From: an uncultured Actinomycetes bacterium
Lineage (GTDB): Bacteria > Actinomycetota > Actinomycetes > S36-B12
Reading direction: 5' to 3'
Length of the DNA: 10,000 bases
NCBI GenBank assembly: GCA_903848435.1
Contig: CAINGG010000539.1
Coordinates: 1 to 10,000, forward strand
The translations under genes were made by a program, and so were the position numbers. The notes under the pieces were generated by a model. That model was given only the letters and a program-made list of their open reading frames with translations, had not been told where the DNA came from and made no database searches. Below, in pieces: positions 6,410 through 10,000 of this stretch. The stretch's first letter is position 1. Each line of letters begins with the position of its first letter.

Positions 6410-7329
6410 ATGAGCTCGATGCCGCGGGCATCCGCGACGCGTCGCTGCGCGCCTCCTACGAACGCTGCAAGCGACTCAATGCCGAGCATGGCAAGACCTA
6501 CTACCTCGCCACGCTCCTGCTGCCGCAGCGCAAGCGGCCCTACGTCCATGCCCTCTACGGCTTCGCCCGCTACGCCGACGAGATCGTCGACGACCTGTCA
6601 TCGACGCTGACCGACCAGGAGAAGGCCGACTGGCTCGGCTCGTGGGGCGATGAGATTCTCGCCGACATTAAGCGCGGGCGATCGCACGACCCGGTAGGTC
6701 GAGCACTTGTCGACACCGTACGCACGTGGGACATCCCCATCGAGCACTTCGAGGCCTTCCTCCACTCGATGCGCATGGATCTCACGGTGCGCGATTACGC
6801 CACGTACGACGCGCTCTTCGAATACGTCTACGGATCCGCCGCGGTGATCGGCCTGCAGATGGTGCCGATCCTCGAGCCGTCGGCACCGGAGGCCTATGAC
6901 CGGGCGATGGACCTCGGGGTCGCCTTCCAGCTCGCCAACTTCATCCGCGATGTCGGCGAGGACCTCGACCGCGGGCGTGTCTACCTGCCTCTCGACGAAC
7001 TTGCTGAGTACGGCGTCACGCGCGCCGAGCTCGAGCGCCGGGTGGCGACTCCCCAGGTCAAGGCCGCGCTCGCGGCGCAGATCGCTCGCGTGCGCATGCT
7101 CGAGGAGCGATCGCGTCCGGGCATCGCGATGCTCTCGCCGGAGGCCCAGCCGTGCATCGAGGCGGCACGCATCCTCTACTGCGGCATCGTCGACGAGGTC
7201 GAGAAGATCGACTACGAGGTTTTCGACCAGCGCGCGAAGGTGCCGCTACGCCGCCGGCTGGCCGTCGCCGGACCCGCCTGGGCCCGCGCTGTCCGCGCCC
7301 GACGACGCGGCCGGCACGCCGCGGCCTGA
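6406..7329 (+). CDS. crtB: phytoene synthase
   Basis: This 307-residue enzyme of the squalene/phytoene synthase family joins two GGPP molecules through prephytoene diphosphate to phytoene, the first committed carotenoid step. Both Mg-binding aspartate motifs are present: DEIVD at 58-62 within YGFARYADEIVDD, and DVGED at 182-186 within AFQLANFIRDVGEDLDRGRVYLP. Length is normal for the family; the last ~25 residues are Arg/Ala-rich and poorly conserved. GTG 6406 is supported by the upstream GGAGGG and the 4-nt overlap with the preceding stop; an out-of-frame ATG at 6410 is not used. Unusually, crtB is separated from crtE and crtI by a cell-envelope glycosyltransferase gene and coupled to it. 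Its 3' end overlaps the convergent crtYd gene by 84 bp, so antisense effects between the two transcripts are possible. Confidence 0.93.
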   Translation: MNELDAAGIRDASLRASYERCKRLNAEHGKTYYLATLLLPQRKRPYVHALYGFARYADEIVDDLSSTLTDQEKADWLGSWGDEILADIKRGRSHDPVGRALVDTVRTWDIPIEHFEAFLHSMRMDLTVRDYATYDALFEYVYGSAAVIGLQMVPILEPSAPEAYDRAMDLGVAFQLANFIRDVGEDLDRGRVYLPLDELAEYGVTRAELERRVATPQVKAALAAQIARVRMLEERSRPGIAMLSPEAQPCIEAARILYCGIVDEVEKIDYEVFDQRAKVPLRRRLAVAGPAWARAVRARRRGRHAAA

Positions 7330-7704
7330 CCGGCGCCAGATCGGCGGACCCGACATCGGCGTGCGCTGCACGCCGCGCCGACCCCAGAAGATCCACAGCG
7401 CCATGGCCAGCAGGCAGAGCGAGAAGCCCATCAGCAGGTCCTCGAACGGCTGGAACGCGATGCGACCCTCGCCGAAGAACGGCGGCGGCCCATCGGAGGC
7501 GGGCTGATCGCCCACGATCGCGGAGTCGGCGTAGGTGAAGACGTGCAGCGACGTCAGGATGCCGTTGGTCAGGAGCTGGAAGAACAGCACGATCGCGTAG
7601 GCGACCCAGAACCCTTTGCGCGTCACGAGGCGGGTGCGCAGCACGAAGAGGTCGAGGACGACGACGGTGATGACGAAGAGAATGCCGATCTGCGTGTAGG
7701 TCAT
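7246..7704 (-). CDS. crtYd: lycopene cyclase subunit CrtYd (C-terminal half)
   Basis: This 152-residue membrane protein of the CarR/CrtYcd lycopene-cyclase-domain family acts with CrtYc as a heterodimer to cyclise lycopene ends. Hydrophobic helices lie near 4-22 (TQIGILFVITVVVLDLFVL), 32-52 (containing AYAIVLFFQLLTNGIL) and 87-107, and the conserved P-x-E-D motif appears as PFED at 86-89. Between helices two and three is a Pro/Gly-rich stretch (about 64-80) that looks longer than usual. From residue 111 onward the chain is low-complexity Gly/Ser/Arg/Pro, and its last 28 codons (TAG included) lie antisense to the end of crtB, so this tail is probably dispensable. The ATG overlaps the crtYc stop by 4 nt (ATGA), showing coupling. 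Whether beta or epsilon rings form cannot be read from the sequence. Confidence 0.85.
   Translation of the reverse strand: MTYTQIGILFVITVVVLDLFVLRTRLVTRKGFWVAYAIVLFFQLLTNGILTSLHVFTYADSAIVGDQPASDGPPPFFGEGRIAFQPFEDLLMGFSLCLLAMALWIFWGRRGVQRTPMSGPPIWRRSGRGVPAASSGADSAGPGGSGDGQPAA
7357..7375. terminator. possible hairpin terminator downstream of crtB
   Basis: CGGCGTGC (7357-7364) pairs perfectly with GCACGCCG (7368-7375) around a 3-nt loop, starting 28 nt after the crtB stop. There is no U tract on the plus strand, so it would have to act as an I-shaped terminator of the kind proposed in actinobacteria. The same bases are coding sequence of crtYd on the other strand, which weakens the call. Confidence 0.3.
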
Positions 7705-8036
7705 CGCGGTGCCTCGTCGCCGAGGGGCCAGCCCTTGACCGAGCGCACGGCCTCGAGACTGAGGATCGACGCAGTGGGCACGACCAGGAAGAAGATGAGT
7801 TCCTCGATCGGCAGGATCCCGAAGATCCGGATGCCCAGCGTGCGGTCGGGGTCGATCGCCCAGTGCCCGGAGGAGATGGCCCAGATATCCCAGATGACGA
7901 AGACCACGACGGGCACCGACAGCGACAGCAGCAGCCGCTTCCAGCGGCGGAAGACCCGGGTGCGCAGGGCGACCTCGAGCCAGGCCGACCCGAAGAAGAT
8001 GAAGGCCAGGACGCCGAGGTAGGTCAGCTGCTGCAT
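7701..8036 (-). CDS. crtYc: lycopene cyclase subunit CrtYc (N-terminal half)
   Basis: This 111-residue membrane protein is the partner of CrtYd. It has three hydrophobic helices (about 4-22, 33-55 and 80-97) and the family signatures WLEVALRTRV near 19-28, GHWAIDPDRTLGI near 58-69, and the P-x-E-E motif PIEE at 76-79. It is of normal length for a split actinobacterial cyclase subunit, such as those reported from Mycobacterium aurum and Brevibacterium linens. ATG 8036 is supported by GAGGA just upstream (8041-8045, minus strand), which overlaps the stop of the preceding PPOX gene; only 7 nt separate the two genes. crtYd follows with a 4-nt overlap, so three genes form one operon transcribed towards crtB. 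Confidence 0.88.
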   Translation of the reverse strand: MQQLTYLGVLAFIFFGSAWLEVALRTRVFRRWKRLLLSLSVPVVVFVIWDIWAISSGHWAIDPDRTLGIRIFGILPIEELIFFLVVPTASILSLEAVRSVKGWPLGDEAPR

Positions 8037-8040
8037 CGCG

Positions 8041-8045
8041 TCCTC
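8041..8045 (-). promoter_or_regulatory. ribosome binding site for crtYc
   Basis: On the minus strand GAGGA lies 4 nt before the ATG at 8036 and overlaps the TGA of the upstream gene (TGAGGA), a common arrangement in tight operons. Confidence 0.55.
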
Positions 8046-8505
8046 AGGTCGCCAGCTTGGCGTGATCCCACGACACGACGCGCTCGGGGACCAGGCGCAT
8101 GGCCGCCTGCTTGGTCGCAGTGGGCCGGTAGGCCTCGCGCACGGCGGGTACGTCGCGCGGGTCGACGCCTTCGTACTTCACCAGCAGGCCGGCCGCGATG
8201 TCGCAGATGAGGTCGAGGTCGTCAGACAACTCGATGGTGCCGCTGATCTGCACTCCGCGCAGCTCGGCGTAGCGCTCGCCGTCCTCGACGAGCGCCGACA
8301 CCCGCGCGTCGCGGCGTACATTGGCGACCTTCTGCGACTTGGCATAGGTGCGCATCCAGATATCGCCGTCGATGAGGACGAACCACATGCCCACCGGATC
8401 GGGCACGCCATCAGGGCCGATGGTCGCCAGGATCAAGGTGCGCGCCTGCGCGAGGTAGGAATCGACCTCGGCCGGGGTCATGGCGATCTCGGCGCGGCGG
8501 CTCAC
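8044..8505 (-). CDS. PPOX-fold (pyridoxamine 5'-phosphate oxidase-like) protein, probably F420- or flavin-dependent
   Basis: This 153-residue protein has a split beta-barrel of the FDOR/PPOX superfamily. Visible features are the opening TLILATIGPDGVPDPVGMWF (about 23-42), the strand pair LIDGDIWMRTYAKSQKVANVRRD, ARVSALVEDGERYAELRGVQISGTIEL (about 67-93), and a C-terminal RLVPERVVSWDHAKL, which I associate with actinobacterial F420-dependent FDOR-B proteins such as the Rv1155 group. The substrate is unknown. It is the first gene of a tight operon with crtYc and crtYd, so a redox role near carotenoid metabolism is possible but is inference from position only. Start choice is uncertain: GTG 8505 sits 6 nt behind CAGGAT, a near -10 box; ATG 8481 (145 residues) and ATG 8556 (170 residues) are alternatives. 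It shares a 92-bp divergent intergenic region with the kinase gene. Confidence 0.8.
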   Translation of the reverse strand: MSRRAEIAMTPAEVDSYLAQARTLILATIGPDGVPDPVGMWFVLIDGDIWMRTYAKSQKVANVRRDARVSALVEDGERYAELRGVQISGTIELSDDLDLICDIAAGLLVKYEGVDPRDVPAVREAYRPTATKQAAMRLVPERVVSWDHAKLAT

Positions 8506-8511
8506 CCGACC

Positions 8512-8517
8512 ATCCTG
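8512..8517 (-). promoter_or_regulatory. possible -10 box of the PPOX-crtYc-crtYd operon
   Basis: Read on the minus strand, CAGGAT is one mismatch (C for the first T) from TANNNT and lies exactly 6 nt before GTG 8505, the same geometry as at 750, 2232 and 4814. The missing first T makes this a weak call, but it helps choose among the possible starts. Confidence 0.3.
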
Positions 8518-8581
8518 CCCAGGCTGCGCGAGGCCTGCCACGCCGGACCCGCGCATCCCGGGCTGGGAGCAAACCCCGACC

Positions 8582-8587
8582 TAGACT
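8582..8587 (+). promoter_or_regulatory. -10 box for the kinase gene
   Basis: TAGACT in the divergent intergenic region fits TANNNT and is preceded by CC as in the other boxes. The gap to ATG 8598 is 10 nt, so the transcript would have a leader of at most a few bases. There is no Shine-Dalgarno of note before the ATG. Confidence 0.5.
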
Positions 8588-8597
8588 CGGGATCACC

Positions 8598-10000
8598 ATG
8601 GAGACCCCCACCCAGCCGGTCCGGCCCGGCGGGTCGGCACAGCCGCCCCCGTCGGGCGCGACCGCCCCGGACCCGCTGGTCGGGACCGTGATCGACGGCC
8701 GCTACCGGATCGTGGCGCGCCTGGCCCGGGGTGGCATGGCGACGGTCTACGAAGCGGTCGACACCCGGCTGGACCGCACGGTCGCGCTGAAGGTCATGAG
8801 CCCGGCCCTGGCCGAGGACGCCGACTTCGTCGCCCGCTTCCGGCGCGAGGCGCGAGCCGCAGCCCAGCTCAGCCACCCCCACGTCGTCGCGGTCTACGAC
8901 CAGGGCGAGGCCGATGGCGTTCCCTACCTCGCCATGGAATTCATCTCCGGACGCACGCTGCGCGATGTGCTTCGCGACTACGGCCCGCTCACGTCGGAGC
9001 AAGCGCTGACCATCCTCGATCCCGTTCTCGAAGCCCTGGGAGCTGCGCACGATGCGGGCTTCGTGCACCGCGACGTCAAGCCCGAAAACATCCTGATCTC
9101 CGACGACGGCCGAGTGAAGGTCACCGACTTCGGGCTCGCGCGCACGGTCACCAACGTCACGTCGGCCACGCAGGGCATGCTGATCGGCACCGTCGCCTAT
9201 CTGTCGCCCGAACACGTCGAGCGCGGCAGTGCCGATGCGCGATCCGACGTCTACGGAGCGGGCATCTGCCTGTTCGAGATGGTGACCGGGACCGTGCCCT
9301 TCGCTGCCGAGAACCCGCTCACCGTCGCCTACCAGCATGTCAACGCCGACGTCCCGCCGGCTTCGTCGCTGCGCCCGAGCATCCCGCCCGATGTCGACGC
9401 GGTCATCGCCACGGCCACGCGGCGTGATCCGGCCGCGCGTTATCAGGACTGCCGCAGTTTCCTTTCCGATATCCGCCGCGTACGCCGTACCCTCCCGCCG
9501 CCCCAGCCGCTGTCGCGTGCCACGCAGGACACCCTCGTCGTGCCGCAGGAGATGGCGGTCGCGTCGGCGGCTGGTGTCGTGCCTCCCGCTGCCGTCACCG
9601 CGCGTCCGCTCGCTCCCGGCGAGGTGCCGGCGGGTCGTCCGCCCGTGCGTCAGCGACGCCGCAAGCGCGGCTGGCTCATCGCGCTGCTGATCTTGCTGCT
9701 CGCGGTCGGCGGTGCAGCGGCGGGCGGCTGGTATCTCGCGGCCGGCCCGGGCAAGCAGGTCGCGGTGCCGGGGGTCATCGGCATGGACCAGGCTGCGGCG
9801 ACCGCGGCACTGCAGCAGGTCGGGCTGAGCCTGCAGGTCTCGGGCGAGGAATACAGCGAGACAGTGGCCAAGGGCCTGATCATCTCGGCCGATCCCGAGC
9901 CGGGAGCGTCGACTGCCAACGGCTCGGCGGTGAGCGTCGTGCTCTCCCTCGGACCGGAGCGCTACGCGGTGCCGCAGTTGACCGGCCTCACCGTGGAGCA
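8598..10000 (+). CDS. pknL: membrane Ser/Thr protein kinase with PASTA repeats, PknL-like (3' end outside window)
   Basis: The first 467 residues are visible. After a 28-residue Pro/Gly-rich leader comes a full eukaryotic-like kinase domain (about 30-295): glycine loop ARGGMATVYEA (44-54), VALK with Lys65, C-helix Glu84, catalytic loop HRDVKPEN (157-164, Asp159), DFG at 177-179, an activation loop rich in Thr (183, 185, 188, 191, 198) ending in SPEH (203-206), and SDVYGAG (217-223). A Pro/Ala-rich linker leads to a basic patch (RQRRRKR) and one transmembrane helix at about 359-380. Outside the membrane, PASTA repeat 1 spans about 387-452 and a second begins at about 456, cut by the window end. 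Such kinases sense peptidoglycan fragments and phosphorylate cell-wall and division proteins. PknL is preferred over PknB because pknB normally sits with rodA and pbpA, while here the neighbours are idsA2- and mptA-like; M. tuberculosis PknL lacks PASTA repeats, whereas to my knowledge the corynebacterial one has them. ATG 8598 is supported by the -10 box upstream. Confidence 0.9.
   Translation, partial: METPTQPVRPGGSAQPPPSGATAPDPLVGTVIDGRYRIVARLARGGMATVYEAVDTRLDRTVALKVMSPALAEDADFVARFRREARAAAQLSHPHVVAVYDQGEADGVPYLAMEFISGRTLRDVLRDYGPLTSEQALTILDPVLEALGAAHDAGFVHRDVKPENILISDDGRVKVTDFGLARTVTNVTSATQGMLIGTVAYLSPEHVERGSADARSDVYGAGICLFEMVTGTVPFAAENPLTVAYQHVNADVPPASSLRPSIPPDVDAVIATATRRDPAARYQDCRSFLSDIRRVRRTLPPPQPLSRATQDTLVVPQEMAVASAAGVVPPAAVTARPLAPGEVPAGRPPVRQRRRKRGWLIALLILLLAVGGAAAGGWYLAAGPGKQVAVPGVIGMDQAAATAALQQVGLSLQVSGEEYSETVAKGLIISADPEPGASTANGSAVSVVLSLGPERYAVPQLTGLTVE

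Noticed and set aside
8506..8597. Operator or riboswitch in the divergent intergenic region
   Set aside because: Apart from the two candidate -10 boxes I see no inverted repeat or structured element in these 92 bp that would justify a call.
8598..10000. Assigning the kinase as PknB
   Set aside because: PASTA kinases of the PknB type usually sit with rodA, pbpA and pstP. None of these is visible; the idsA2/mptA-like neighbours favour PknL, although the window cuts the gene and its total PASTA count is unknown.

Overview
The window is GC-rich (about two thirds G+C by eye) and almost fully coding. It carries genes typical of Actinomycetota: a split, membrane-bound lycopene cyclase (CrtYc/CrtYd), a GT-C mannosyltransferase of the MptA/MptB family, a PASTA-type Ser/Thr kinase, an F420-type PPOX-fold protein, and start codons sitting about 6 nt behind TAnnnT -10 boxes, as in leaderless transcripts. 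There is no rRNA or other taxonomic marker, so no genus is proposed.

Layout. Bases 1-732 hold the 3' part of a multi-pass membrane protein of unknown function. Bases 750-4809 hold three plus-strand isoprenoid genes: a CrtI-superfamily FAD oxidoreductase that looks CrtD-like, a GGPP synthase (crtE/idsA-like), and a phytoene desaturase (crtI) broken by a one-base deletion near 4180. Bases 4814-7329 hold a polyprenol-phosphomannose-dependent mannosyltransferase (mptA-like) whose stop overlaps the start of phytoene synthase (crtB). On the minus strand, read from 8505 down to 7246, is a tight operon: PPOX-fold protein, crtYc, crtYd. Its end runs tail-to-tail into crtB with an 84-bp overlap. A divergent PknL-like membrane kinase starts at 8598 and runs off the window in its second PASTA repeat.

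How they work together. CrtE makes GGPP, CrtB condenses two GGPP to phytoene, CrtI desaturates it to lycopene, and CrtYc plus CrtYd cyclise the ends. The CrtD-like enzyme and perhaps the PPOX protein would modify the product. No C50 elongase, hydroxylase, ketolase or carotenoid cleavage enzyme is visible, so the end product cannot be named. The order prenyl synthase - mptA - kinase resembles idsA2-mptA-Rv2175c-pknL of Mycobacterium tuberculosis, with carotenoid genes interleaved and no Rv2175c-like gene seen.

The most notable points are the frameshift in the only canonical crtI, a near-identical motif (GCCCTASGCTG, then 5 nt, then the start codon) ahead of three genes, and the mixing of cell-envelope and carotenoid genes. 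Nothing resembles a mobile element, CRISPR array, defence system or RNA gene.
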